The notes under the pieces are model-generated. The model did not search any database, was not told where the DNA came from, and saw only the letters and a list, made by a program, of their open reading frames with translations. A DNA stretch of 64,000 nt from assembly GCA_948099385.1 (NCBI GenBank), contig CANUEZ040000129.1:1488001-1552000 (forward strand), read 5' to 3'. This DNA comes from Fasciola hepatica (Eukaryota > Platyhelminthes > Trematoda > Plagiorchiida > Fasciolidae). The position numbers and the translations under genes are program-made. Positions 46,691 through 57,739 of this stretch are shown here, in pieces (position 1 is the first letter of the stretch; each line of letters starts with the position of its first letter).

Positions 46691-49600
46691 TCAGATAGCC
46701 CCCCGCACTGGTGAGAGAGATACGGCAGCCGGCAGGGCATTTTTCGTATGCCATAAACCGGGGTTTGTTTCTGCAGCTCTTCCCTGTTCAAGTTTGGTGC
46801 CAATGCTGCAGTTCCCGTTGAGCGCCCACGAAGCTCGACCCATTGTCGGAGTAAATATCTGCCGGTATACCTCCTCGGTTGATAGAGCTTTGCAAGACCC
46901 GGGCAAGGAGTCGGTCGTCATCGAATGCGCAACTTCCAAGTTCACCGCGCGTGACTTCTTCCACTTCATTATACACCGGTATAGTTTGTCCGGCCTTTTC
47001 CCACACTTGATCCACAAGGGCCCGAAATGGTCCAACCCGGTGTTGCTGAACGGCCAATAGCCCGGAGTCACTCTACACTCTGGTTGCGGAGCCGTGTGTT
47101 GTTTGCCCGCCGTGGTATTGCGCCTCCTACAATGTACACAAAGCCGGATTACGCGTTTTACAATCGCCCTTGACCTCGGTGACCAAAAGAGCTTTCGAAT
47201 GACGCTCCTCACGTGATCTTCCCAGGTATGTCTCTCTGCGGCGTGAAGGTGTTGGATCATTAGCCCTATCACAGGTTGTCGAGCCGGCGGAAGTATGGGA
47301 TATTTCGTGTCAAAGCTCTGGTGGGAATAGGCCAGCTAACTACTATCCGTAGTTATCCATTACTGAGATTGGGTTTTGAAAGCTTCAAGTTTCCTTTCAT
47401 AGATGATGTTCTTTCGTCGATTGGTCCCACCTCCGGCCCTCTCGAATTGTCAGGTGAAAGCCTGCCGTAGTATCATCTTGAATAAACTGTGTTCTGCGGC
47501 TCGTAACTCACCAGGGCTCATTAGGCCCAATCGTACATGGCCGGAGGGGTGGATCCCTTTCATGACTAGCAAACGTCTGTTAAACTTGGCTAACCACACT
47601 TATGACCCAATTGTCTTCATCCAGGAGGAAAGCTGACCAATCGTGACGAAATGAATGCCGGTTCAGCGACTGTCGCCGTCATCACCGCGCTTTTGACCTT
47701 TAGTTCCAATTCCAGAGGGGATTTTAGTTCGTACACAAGCCAGTCCTGTTTAGGCATTTGCAGGAACTTCGGTCCTCCCGTCCACGTGTCGGGTTGCCGG
47801 AAGTCGGTCGCACCTCGGGAGCACAGATCTGCTGGGTTATCGCCAGACCTGACTTGTTTCCACTAGTTCATAGCCACTTAGTCATGGATGATCGTGAGTC
47901 GGTTAGCGACGAACGTACTCAATCGGCTCCTGATGTTGGAAATGCAGTACAGTACTACCGTTGAGTCCGTCCAAAAACTAGCCGACCAAATGTAGTGGCC
48001 GAAACATCTCTTTACCGCTTGTACCGCCCCGACCGCTAACATGGCTGCACTGAGTTCAAAGCGCGGGATTGGAACCGACTTCAGTGGGGCGACGCGGGCT
48101 TTGGCGAACAGGATCCTCGTAGTGTATTTCCCATCCCCCGTGCACCACCGTCCGTACACCACGGCTTCGTAACGGACTTTGGATGCGTCAGAAGAGGCAT
48201 GTAGTTCTCCCGTCCGTGTTGTGCGACCAAGGGACAAATATCATGGAATCCTTATGTTACCTAGTTTCTTTAAGGTGTTCAGAAATTCCTCCCAGTCCAA
48301 GCGGTCTTCTCGGTGCAGTGGCTGGTCCCAATCGATCTTCTGACGGCCGAGCCGCTGCAGCAGGATCTTTCCGGGCAACAGCCAGGGAGAGACGGGTCCA
48401 AGCAGGTCGAACAAACTAGAGACGGCAGAAAGTTTACCACGACGGGTTACTGGCAGCTCGGGAATGTTTAGCTCGAAAACAAAATCGTCCGTTCCTGCGT
48501 TCCATCGTGATCCTGGAGTGCGTCCGATAGGGAGTGGAGGGCCGTCCAGATCTCGAAAGCTTTTTGCCCCCTGGTGGTGCGCAATGACTTCGAGCACTTC
48601 CAAAGCGTTCGAAATCCATTTCGTGGGATGGAAACCGCCCCCTTCTGTCAATTCTTCTAGGCCTCTGAACTGTGTTAGGGCCGAGTCTACATCATCGCAT
48701 GACCCAAGATTGTCGTCCACTTGGAAGTTTCTGATGACCCTATCTACTACCTACCGGTTACCCAAACTCCATGTTTGTTTGCTGATTCTCTAAGGGCGTA
48801 GTTTGCACAAAACGGTAATGACATTGCTTTAAAGAAGGGGACGGTAATTCTATAATTTGTCACGGCTTTGTTCACCTTGTCCTCTTCTCACTACAGGAAA
48901 CCCAAAGCCTCTGGTTTTTATGCCGGTATTTTCACCTCATGAAACCTTTCCCTGATGTCGGTTGACAAGGCGAATCTGCGAAACCCAAAAAGGCATAAAA
49001 CTTCAGTTAGCAGCGTGGTCCGGTCGGGCCCTAGTAGTAATCAATCATTCAACGACTTGCCCTGGAACTTGACTGCACATTCAAAAGCCACCATCAGATT
49101 CCCGGGTCTCTTGTAGGGGAGAACCGGGTGGTGAGGTAGACACTGGATCCCCTTTTAGCTGCAAGTAATTGCAGGCACCTTTTCAAAGTAGCCAAAAGCT
49201 TTGTTTCGCGTCATAACTCTTGCGAATAGTTTCCGCAGATCCTTATTTCGAAAGGGGAGTTTTTTTTAATCGCAGTAGTCTTTCCAGGGCAAAGATTCTG
49301 TTATCAACGCAAGGGTCAGCTGGTGTGCGCCATGGAAGGGGAACCTCGAACTGACCTTTGAGGCCCTTGGTTCCCTGCAGCACCGTTTGAAGAGTGAAGT
49401 GGTCCTCTTGAGGCATTTATAGTCTTCCGTCTCCAATTTCATGAAACTCCATTTCATACAGCTGCTGCAACTGACGCCATATGCAGTCCGTCTTTGCTGA
49501 TACAGAATTTGTGAAAACCGCGTCCCCCCACTGGACTTCGTGACATCCATCTTAGCGCTGTGCGTACGGCAAAGGGTGCCTAATGGTTGCCCACTCTCTG

Positions 49601-51316
49601 GTCCGGCAGCCGATGAGAAGATCCACTACGTCATCCTCCCTGTCTACGATGGTTACATCCTGCAGGTGGGGCCACCTAGTCAAAATTGCGTTCACCGACC
49701 TTGGTGCTCTCATGGGGAGATCAAATAATGTAAATGCCTCCGTTCATTCGATTTTTTCGTTTGTGTCTCAGGAGATGAGCTGCAACCTCAACCGGCCCGC
49801 TGTCAATACTTGTGTTCGGCCCACCGTGCTCACCGCTAACGACGTCGGAGTTTTAGCGGGGTGGTGTCTATTGGCGAACCGGTCCTTCACCAGGGTTGTG
49901 TCCGGTCCACTATCGATGAAAACCAACGCTATGACCACCGCAGTTGGAGACATCTCTTCCGCGGTGACTCCTTCTAAACTTAGTGGTTCACTGGCAAACC
50001 GTGACGATGGACAGATCCCACTGGGCTTGGTGTTCGCCTCTGGTGTAGTTCCTCTTGCCTGGTGTAACAATCGGTGGTGTCTGCCAGCACAACCCCCGTG
50101 ACCACACTTTGTTCTTGTTCCGCAAGCTGCCGCCCGGTGAGTGGTGTCAAGGCAAATAAAGCACGCTCCTGTCATCCTGGTCCTTCCCCAACGTTCGTCT
50201 ATCGTGACCTTGATAGACTTCTGGCTTTCTAGTAGCCTATGACTGGCGTCACAGGACCTGCAACTTGGATGCGCCATAATCTCGCGTAAAATGGCGTGTG
50301 CATTGGTCTAAGGCTGATATTTCGGTTACTTTCTTGCCGTGGTTTGAGCCTGGCTGATGCTAGGTTTGTTTACCCGGTTGCTGTCCCGGACGAGTCAACC
50401 AAACCTACTGTCGGCTATCTTGGTTTGCCTGTCCAAGTATCCGGTCAAATCTTCCAAGATGGCCTCAAGGTTGCCTCGGCTCATTCGTTCACCATCTTCC
50501 ACCCACCGACCCTGTAGTTCGGGTGGGAGGTGTGGGGCTATGCCCTCCAATTTATGCACTGCATCGAGGCCAGCCCTGTAACTTAAATGGTGCAAGGCCA
50601 TTGAGCGGCTCTGCATCTTCACCACTAGGTCGGCCATTGCGTAAAAGTTGTCCTTTGTTCTTCCGGCCTCTGACGAAAATCCCTCTATTAGATTACTAAC
50701 TACCTTGAGCGGCTGGCAAAACGGATCACTCAAAGTCTTCCTCGCTCGTGTGTAGCCTTGTTCCGGGTCGAGCATGATGCACCCGTCGATAGCTTCTTTA
50801 GCTGGGCCTAAACAGTAATGAGTCAGGTAGAGACGCCTTTCCCCAGGGTCGGTTATCTTACTCTCGGCGACAGCTTCGATCTGCCTGGTGAATTTGCAGT
50901 AGTGTTCAGACTGTCCTTCGAAAGTCTTCAGTTCTACTATTGGCAGATCGATCGTTGGTGGCTTTAGCGTTTTATATTCGACGGCCGGCATAGAGTTTCC
51001 TATTTGCATCTGTCGTGACCTGTATAATAGGTCGTGGTCGTTGGCCTTTTGTTCGCGCTCGTTCTGCCTACACTTATCTTCTGGTTTCTGGGCGTGCTGC
51101 CTGGCCGATAACAGTTGTTGTTCTAGGTCTAATATCCTCAGCTAGTGGATCGACATTCTTACAATCCATATTAACCTCAGTAACACAAGAGCTAGCACTG
51201 ATAGGACTAGGTGACCTAACATTACCAATAGAATCAAAGGTAAACAAATCCTTCTCAGCGACTTGCTGCATTACTTCCTGTCCAGGATCCAACTGCTTCG
51301 ATACTTTCCTGGACAT
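46691..51316 (-). pseudogene. BEL/Pao gag-pol, family A copy 2, 3'-truncated
   Basis: Second copy of the element at 3.5-10.2 kb, same strand. It starts with MSRKVSKQLDPGQEV at 51316. Readable parts in order: Gag core (51009-50395), zinc knuckle (CFICLDTTHRAAAC, CGHGGCAGRHHRLLH near 50110), protease with DSG (FIDSGPDTTLV near 49900), RT and connection (about 49.5-48.2 kb, several frames; the YVDD region near 48715 is damaged and reads MDDNLGS after a frame break), RNase H-like SFWTDSTVVLYCI near 47970, and integrase zinc finger to core (47272-46691). It stops before the integrase catalytic glutamate and has no 3' LTR. Unlike A1 it has both frameshifts and stops. It keeps tryptophan and serine codons where A1 has stop codons. 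Confidence 0.88.
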
Positions 51317-51353
51317 GTTGCATATATACTCGTTTCAGTTTATTGAACCGAGC

Positions 51354-51725
51354 ATTAGAAGAAGGCTTTGAGCAAAACGTAGCCGAATTTGAAACGGATC
51401 CCGAAGTCAAAACGCGATTATCCGTTAATTCTACGATAATAGGTCATCAAACGAACAATGACATAAATCAAACACAAACCTCAATTAAGCGACCGCAGGG
51501 ACCCAGAAAACGAGAGCCAAATTGCGGCTTGTGAAGAAGGGGATGTGCGTCACGCAGGCCCAAAGGTAGCACATGACAGAATAGCGCGCTGGACGCGAAC
51601 GAAAAAGGGTTGGTTCATGAAACGATGCAGCGCGTAAAAACTCAAGTATTGTGTATGAGCGAGCGATATCGAGAAAACATGAAATTGTGGTGTTTTCTGG
51701 GGGACTTTCCACAACTGGTCGTTAG
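51354..51725 (-). repeat. 5' LTR of BEL-A2 (diverged)
   Basis: Aligns along its length with the A1 LTR: shared blocks around GAGCAAAACGTAGCCGAATT, ACGGATCCCGAAGTC, CAATGACATAAATC, GATGTGCGTCACGCAGG and GGGGGACTTTCCACAACTGG. Its termini are eroded (no TGTTACG start). From 51418 onward it is part of the left arm of the 831-bp inverted repeat and so exists a second time, inverted, at 53495-53802. Confidence 0.75.
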
Positions 51726-52248
51726 GCTGCATGCTGATTCACGCTTCCGACTAAAGCCAAAATCCGCCCACATCTTTTCGGTCAGATAACCTCTGATACC
51801 CCATGTTGTTCTCGCCCAACTCATTTAGCCATCCAATACTTTGGATTCTGCCGACATGTCTCCCAAGAGCGGGAAGTTTTCGAGTATCTGAACAATAGTT
51901 TTCACAAGTTCGACTGGCCCGTGTCCGTCTTCGTGAGTGACTTGAATCCACTGTCCACAGTGTGTGTGCGAGACAGCCCGGGGCAGTTTGGAATACTAAA
52001 TAGAAACAAACTTCAGTCAGTCTGTAGTTACATTTCTGGGCTGCAATGGCTTGGTCTGCCAGTGGACTATCTGAGCTGGCTGTGCTGGGTATCGTTGGTT
52101 TCAGTTTGAGAAAGATCATGTAAGAGTCTGCACGCGCGACATCCAGATCGTCCTAAGCAGCTTAAGATGGGGGTGTCTTTGAACATGTCCAACAGCTGAT
52201 AGGGGTGGTGGTGGATAGGGAACGTTGGATCGGCCCTATTCCTGTTGT
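51418..52248 (+). repeat. Left arm of 831-bp inverted repeat
   Basis: Reverse-complement match to 52972-53802; matched coordinates sum to 105220 throughout. I saw three substitutions (one near 52093, two near 52126). The outer end lies inside the BEL-A2 LTR at TTATCCG; the inner end is at CCTGTTGT. Confidence 0.95.
51751..52119 (-). other. 122-codon open frame in inverted-repeat arm, unassigned
   Basis: Open from a methionine at 52119 to a stop at 51751, just upstream (5') of the BEL-A2 LTR. No recognised domain and no signal peptide or membrane segment stands out. The inverted twin at 53101-53469 differs by one residue (T to S at position 10). Conservation here only reflects the young repeat and is not evidence of a protein. 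Probably spurious. Confidence 0.2.
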
Positions 52249-52971
52249 GTGGCAGTCGTCGGAGTCGATTTGGTTTCCCCTCTGTTGTAGCTGTACGGTA
52301 ATGTTAATCAAAAGCTAGCTGCAGTGCGTATCGTAGTGATGAAAGGGTATGAGAGAAGACTGAGTCATAGACGAGGGAAGACCAGTAACAGGACTGGGAG
52401 TGGTCGGGTGAAACTAGCCGTGGAGTCCGGGGCACTGAGTTTAAGCATGACTAGAAAACAAATTCGGCTCTCATAAGTGAAGGTGTGAGAGCACACTGAC
52501 CTCACTTTGACGGAAGCAACTGTACCGTTTAGGGTGAACTGTGCACGGTGAACACCAGAAACGTCTCTTGGGAGATTTGCCGTTAGTGAGTACTGATGTG
52601 GACTGACAAAGTAAAGTGATAGTTAAGAGAAGCATTAAAAAACACGAGTGAAGTCCATTTGTATCTGGCACCCTTAAAGATTTAGAATGGTCATGATTAG
52701 AGGACGATAATTGTAAGCTGCGGAAAGTTTAGCACGCCTAGTTTACCAATACGGCCGAAAGAAGAAAAGGGATTTTTTTCAAATCAGAAATCTCGGCGAC
52801 TACCCGGCCCAACAGAATGGTATGATTTAACCAAAATTTCAATAAAATTCAATTCACTTTTGGAAAGTGAAGTTTAGTGAAGCAGAAAGCGCCAACATAT
52901 CCAAGTCTCCCTCCTCAAGTTACTTGACTTAATACCAAACCACCACTCACGGAGGCTCCATCAGCTACCGG
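52249..52971. other. Spacer of the 831-bp inverted repeat; no gene
   Basis: 723 bp between the arms, without a motif I recognise. Confidence 0.5.
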
Positions 52972-53802
52972 ACAACAGGAATAGGGCCGATCCAACGTTC
53001 CCTATCCACCACCACCCCTATCAGCTGTTGGACATGTTCAAAGACACCCCCATCTTAAGCTGCTTAGGACGATCTGGATGTCGCGCGTGCAGCCCCTTAC
53101 ATGATCTTTCTCAAACTGAAACCATCGATACCCAGCACAGCCAGCTCAGATAGTCCACTGGCAGACCAAGCCATTGCAGCCCAGAAATGTAACTACAGAC
53201 TGACTGAAGTTTGTTTCTATTTAGTATTCCAAACTGCCCCGGGCTGTCTCGCACACACACTGTGGACAGTGGATTCAAGTCACTCACGAAGACGGACACG
53301 GGCCAGTCGAACTTGTGAAAACTATTGTTCAGATACTCGAAAACTTCCCGCTCTTGGGAGACATGTCGGCAGAATCCAAAGTATTGGATGGCTAAATGAG
53401 TTGGGCGAGAACAACATGGGGTATCAGAGGTTATCTGACCGAAAAGATGTGGGCGGATTTTGGCTTTAGTCGGAAGCGTGAATCAGCATGCAGCCTAACG
53501 ACCAGTTGTGGAAAGTCCCCCAGAAAACACCACAATTTCATGTTTTCTCGATATCGCTCGCTCATACACAATACTTGAGTTTTTACGCGCTGCATCGTTT
53601 CATGAACCAACCCTTTTTCGTTCGCGTCCAGCGCGCTATTCTGTCATGTGCTACCTTTGGGCCTGCGTGACGCACATCCCCTTCTTCACAAGCCGCAATT
53701 TGGCTCTCGTTTTCTGGGTCCCTGCGGTCGCTTAATTGAGGTTTGTGTTTGATTTATGTCATTGTTCGTTTGATGACCTATTATCGTAGAATTAACGGAT
53801 AA
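52972..53802 (-). repeat. Right arm of 831-bp inverted repeat
   Basis: Inverted copy of 51418-52248, including most of a BEL-A LTR. It joins directly at 53802/53803 to the middle of a BEL integrase frame. Confidence 0.95.
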
Positions 53803-54680
53803 ACGCGAGGCGTGCGGAACACGCTGAAGATTCTTATTCTCTAAGCACTGATTCATCCATTACGACATTACGGTGTTCTTCTTCAGGGAGAGGGGCGCCA
53901 TCTGAGATTTTTAGTGATAATGGTACAAACTTTGTTGGAGCTTGAGAGGAGTTGAAGAACCAAATGTGAAACTTTTCTGGTGACGAGATTCCTGATAGGT
54001 TGCTGTGGCGGGGTATGTAGTGGCACTTTAATCTCCTTCATGCCAGCCACCGTGTTGGTATATAGGAAATCATGGTGCGCTCGGTTACGAAGGTACTTCT
54101 TTCAATTCGTGGCAAAAAGCCGATGAATGAAGAAATATCATTGACCTTTCCTACGGAAAGTGAACGGATAGCAAACGGACGACCGCTAGCACCAGTGATC
54201 TCGGACTGTCGTGCTCACTCTCAATGGCCTACTTATCCTGAAAGCAAGCTTACGAAACATTCCAGTGAATTCGTTGCGTGGTAGAGTGATTCGCCAGTAG
54301 AAGCAGGCAAACTACCTTACATCCGTGTTTTGGAAGATATGGACCAGGGGATATCTTCCGCTGTTGCAACAGCTGCAGAAATGGATAACTCAGATCGGGT
54401 GACGCAGTGCTACTAGTTTCTGAGGCTTTGCCGCGTTGCTGGTGGTCAATCGGAGTTATCGAAATCACGTCAAATTGAGACGATGGCTTGGTATGAACGG
54501 CAATGTTGCGAACTAGTGGAGGATTATTGCTACTCGACATTAGAAGGATTTGTCTTGTTGGAGGTGAAGCGAACGCTCGTGGCGTAAGTTCGACATTCAA
54601 TGCTTTCCAAGCGGATGTTTCATGTCTTGAAGCCGAATGGAATAGGTCATTCGTCCACCAACATGATCAGTCCATTTAAA
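53803..54680 (+). pseudogene. BEL-C integrase fragment, plus strand
   Basis: Integrase core and C-terminus of a BEL/Pao element. It starts mid-domain at the repeat junction with SLSTDSSITTLR (family STDSFIxALRRF), then GAPSEIFSDNGTNFVGA (catalytic D near 53915), WHFNLLHASHRVGI followed by a stop where VWERM is expected, VRSVTKVLLSI, and ERIANGRPLAPVISD near 54180. The C-terminal part near 54400-54670 reads VLLVSEALPRCWWSIGVIE, then LRTSGGLLLLDIRRICL. Several stops and a frameshift. The rest of a BEL-C element lies next to it on the opposite strand, ending where this fragment ends (about 54.66 kb), so the two halves were probably once one gene. Confidence 0.82.
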
Positions 54681-57600
54681 TAAATTGGATCAAGTTTTAT
54701 TGGCTCCCTTTTCATCGAAGATCTGTTAGAGTATAGGCGATCGTTCCTGCCTCGTAACCATTCTTACTCTTCCCTATAGGCCTTGGCTTGCACAATCAGA
54801 ATAGCACTTTCCTCCTCTTTAGCAAAATTGCATAACTTCAACTGCCCAGCTGTCAGTACGAGATCTGTGCGACTTCTAAAGACTGCAATATATATTTTGA
54901 AACGAGTTAGGCAAGCTACCGATCCGATCGGGTGGAACCAACCGGAGGACCCAGTCAGAGGTGAGTCCGTCCGCATATCCTGCAACTTCGTGAGAATCGT
55001 ACTCGGAGGCTGCTTCGGTTCCACTTTCGGTGGTGTTGCGGTAACTCCAAGACTGTCGGCCATGGGATTTTATCATTCATCAATAATTAAGGACTATGGA
55101 ACCAACAACTGATACCGCTCGGTGATGTTGTGCCCCTTGATGCCAAACCTGCTAGACAAGCTACCATTCTGACACGACACCACCGCCAAGGTTCAGACCA
55201 CTTACGAAATTCAACCAAACGATTATCAACGTACGTACTATATCTCGTCATATCATTGCCTATGTAGGGCAAAACTACAGCAGATTGCGTCCAGTAGCAA
55301 GTCTTGTCGAATTTTATCCCAGTTTCTTTTATAAGAGTAGGAGAGACTCTAGCGGTCAGTCTTGCTGCGGCTAACCCCAATCGGGGAATCGGTACGGCCT
55401 TCAGAGGAGCTACCCTTTACCTGGAGAACGGTGGGGTACAAAAGGGGGTAGTCTTATAAAACCATCCTGGAATACGCCTTTCACCCCGCAGCCAACTACA
55501 GAAGCTTCACAAAGCATTGAAGCTGTGTGCTCTCGTTCGTTGAGTCACGTCTAAGAACACAACATTGAATTTTGAATGTGTAAATTTGTCCCATACTCCT
55601 GAATCGCTCATTCCAGCGGCATGTGCTTTTCTCCAATTGGGTCGTCCCAGCCAAGCTTCAAGCGACACAATTATTGCAATACCAACTTGCCTGGTAGAAC
55701 GAAAGGTGAAACTAACTAATAATGGGTTGAACACTGACGACGCTACAAACATCAAGCCCAGCCTTGTCTGAGGTTCTCGTGTACTGCAAATGAAAACTGG
55801 AACGACTCTTCCCTGGCTTTCCACTCCAAACCACAGCGTCCTCTCCGGCACTGGCGCAATCATCCATTCTCAAGGTGGGATGGGCCAGCTCAGATTCCGG
55901 CGAAATGTCCATCACCCCCTCACGATTACACACCCATTTACGGAGCCGAAAGCCACCACGTAGTAGTAATCCACTTATCTGAACAGCAAGAAGTTGTGCA
56001 TTCTCCGGCGCAAGAAAACACACAAGACAGTCGTCTACATGGAAATTATCGTACACCGGCGTAATTCCCGCGCTTTCTCCTCCCCCCCAATAGTCTGCGG
56101 TGTGATGTGAGGCTATATGCGCGCAAAACGGGGAGAAAGTGGCACCAAGTGGGTGTGCATTCTTTTGACGATCAAACAGACTGCCACCTTGTTGACCACT
56201 TTCCCACTGGAGGAAACTCAGTGCTCCTCTGTATCTTATAGGCACTCGAACCTGCATAAACGTTTCTTCAATGTCCGCAGCTATTGCAACAGATTCCTTT
56301 CGAAAACGAAGCAACATTCCAACCAGGCCCGCTGTCGTGTCCGGTCCCTGTAACAAGTATTCACTCAAGAAGCTTCCGGAATGCAGCCCCACTGTTAAAT
56401 ACCACCCTCAACTTGTCATTTTTTCTAGGGTTTCTTACTGGGTGACTTGGTAAGTACCACCAGGGCTCAAAATTCATTTTTAACGATATATCGGGCACTA
56501 ACTAGGCGTGGCCCCTGGGTTTATACACCTCTATTATTGTAGAGTATTTACTAAAGAATTCAGGGTCGCACGCAAATTTTTCCCAATCCATTTAGTCTCA
56601 CTCTGGCCACAGGATTCCTCCGTGGAAGTTCAACCACATAGTGTCCATCCAACAAGGTTATAGCATTGGCGACCATATCAACAGCTTGTTTGTCTTCTAA
56701 CGAAGGACAGTTTTTCCATGCATCCCTATCACAGAATTCGGATTTGTATAGCAGATGGAGCCATCCCTCTGGGGGACCGATTTTTGTCTCAGTGTGGTTT
56801 ACCGTCCTCAATAACAGCGGCCCCTGGTTTATAGGACCGAAAACAACCCGTCCCCGAAATCGTCCGTGCGGCAAAGAATTGTTTTTCTTTACCGCATTTT
56901 TCCTCTAACGCCCAGTGTGTTTCTGGGACGTCGGCACCTATCAGGATTCGAGATCCCCAATCTTCCAGATTTTGCCTTTGGAAACAATGTGGATGGGGCC
57001 GGGATAAAAAGTTCACATCTGAGCAGTACTGTACTGCTTGAGTTGGTAGCCTGCCAACACAGGAGGCTCGTTCTATACCCAAGAAATCACGTCTGACAGT
57101 GAGTCCAGCCGCAGCTCCGTTATTCCTCAATTCCAACTGGTAGTCCTTTTTTCGGTCGAAATCGATAGTGAGGTAAGGGATGCCCTCAGGCCCACCAACT
57201 CCGTAAGGTCTTTTTGTAATGAAGTCGCATCGGACCCGCTGTCCTGCAGAGTAGGTCCTCACGGAGTCCTCCGGCCCGTCGACTCGTACTGGAAGCACAC
57301 CTTAACTGGCACGACATTCTGGCCTAAGTGTAGCCGCATAATTACTGGGAAACTGACCAGGTTCTCCCACATCGTCCGGACTCAGCTAATCAGGCTGCAG
57401 CCCTTGTGCTGGAAAGTGCATATTTCGGTAGGTAAATTGCTCATGGGCACCAGGCAGTAGAGGGTGGTGCTGTTTCTGACAACTTGATGTTAAACAGTTC
57501 GGAAACAGGACAGCCGCCGAGCGGATGTCCACACTTGAGACACGAAGATGCGCCTCGACTTCTTTGGCAAGTGTCCAACGACCGGGTAGGTGGCGGGACG

Positions 57601-57708
57601 GCCTGGGCAAGAAACATGACCAACACCTACGGGCAGAAGGGTCTGACTTACATGCAGGTTATTGTCCTTTGATCCGGAACGGCTTGCCGAATTGCTGAGT
57701 GTTTTCAT
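54650..57708 (-). pseudogene. BEL-C gag-protease-RT-RNase H, minus strand
   Basis: Minus-strand order: Gag zinc knuckle (CLKCGHPLGGCPVSE near 57530; a CQKQHHPLLPG segment near 57450), protease of the A17 type (LPVRVDGPEDSVRTY near 57295; RILIGADVPETHWALEE near 56930), the linker GRVVFGPINQGPLL near 56850, RT (IAADIEETFMQVRVP near 56270, HPLGATFSPFCAHIASHH near 56130, catalytic NFHVDDCLVCF near 56045, with HVDD for the usual YVDD), RNase H-like YWTQSAVVLPYIGND near 55285 (usual FWTDS; D changed to Q), and a linker to integrase ending near 54.66 kb. The protease active-site DSG is not readable because of a frameshift. Integrase is absent from this strand. Confidence 0.85.
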
Positions 57709-57739
57709 GTCTCAGCGGGCTTCAGGGATATTGAGTATT

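Noticed and set aside
51751..52119. 122-residue open frame present in both arms of the small palindrome, as a possible conserved protein
   Set aside because: The two copies are identical because the arms are a recent duplication; there is no independent evidence of conservation and no domain.
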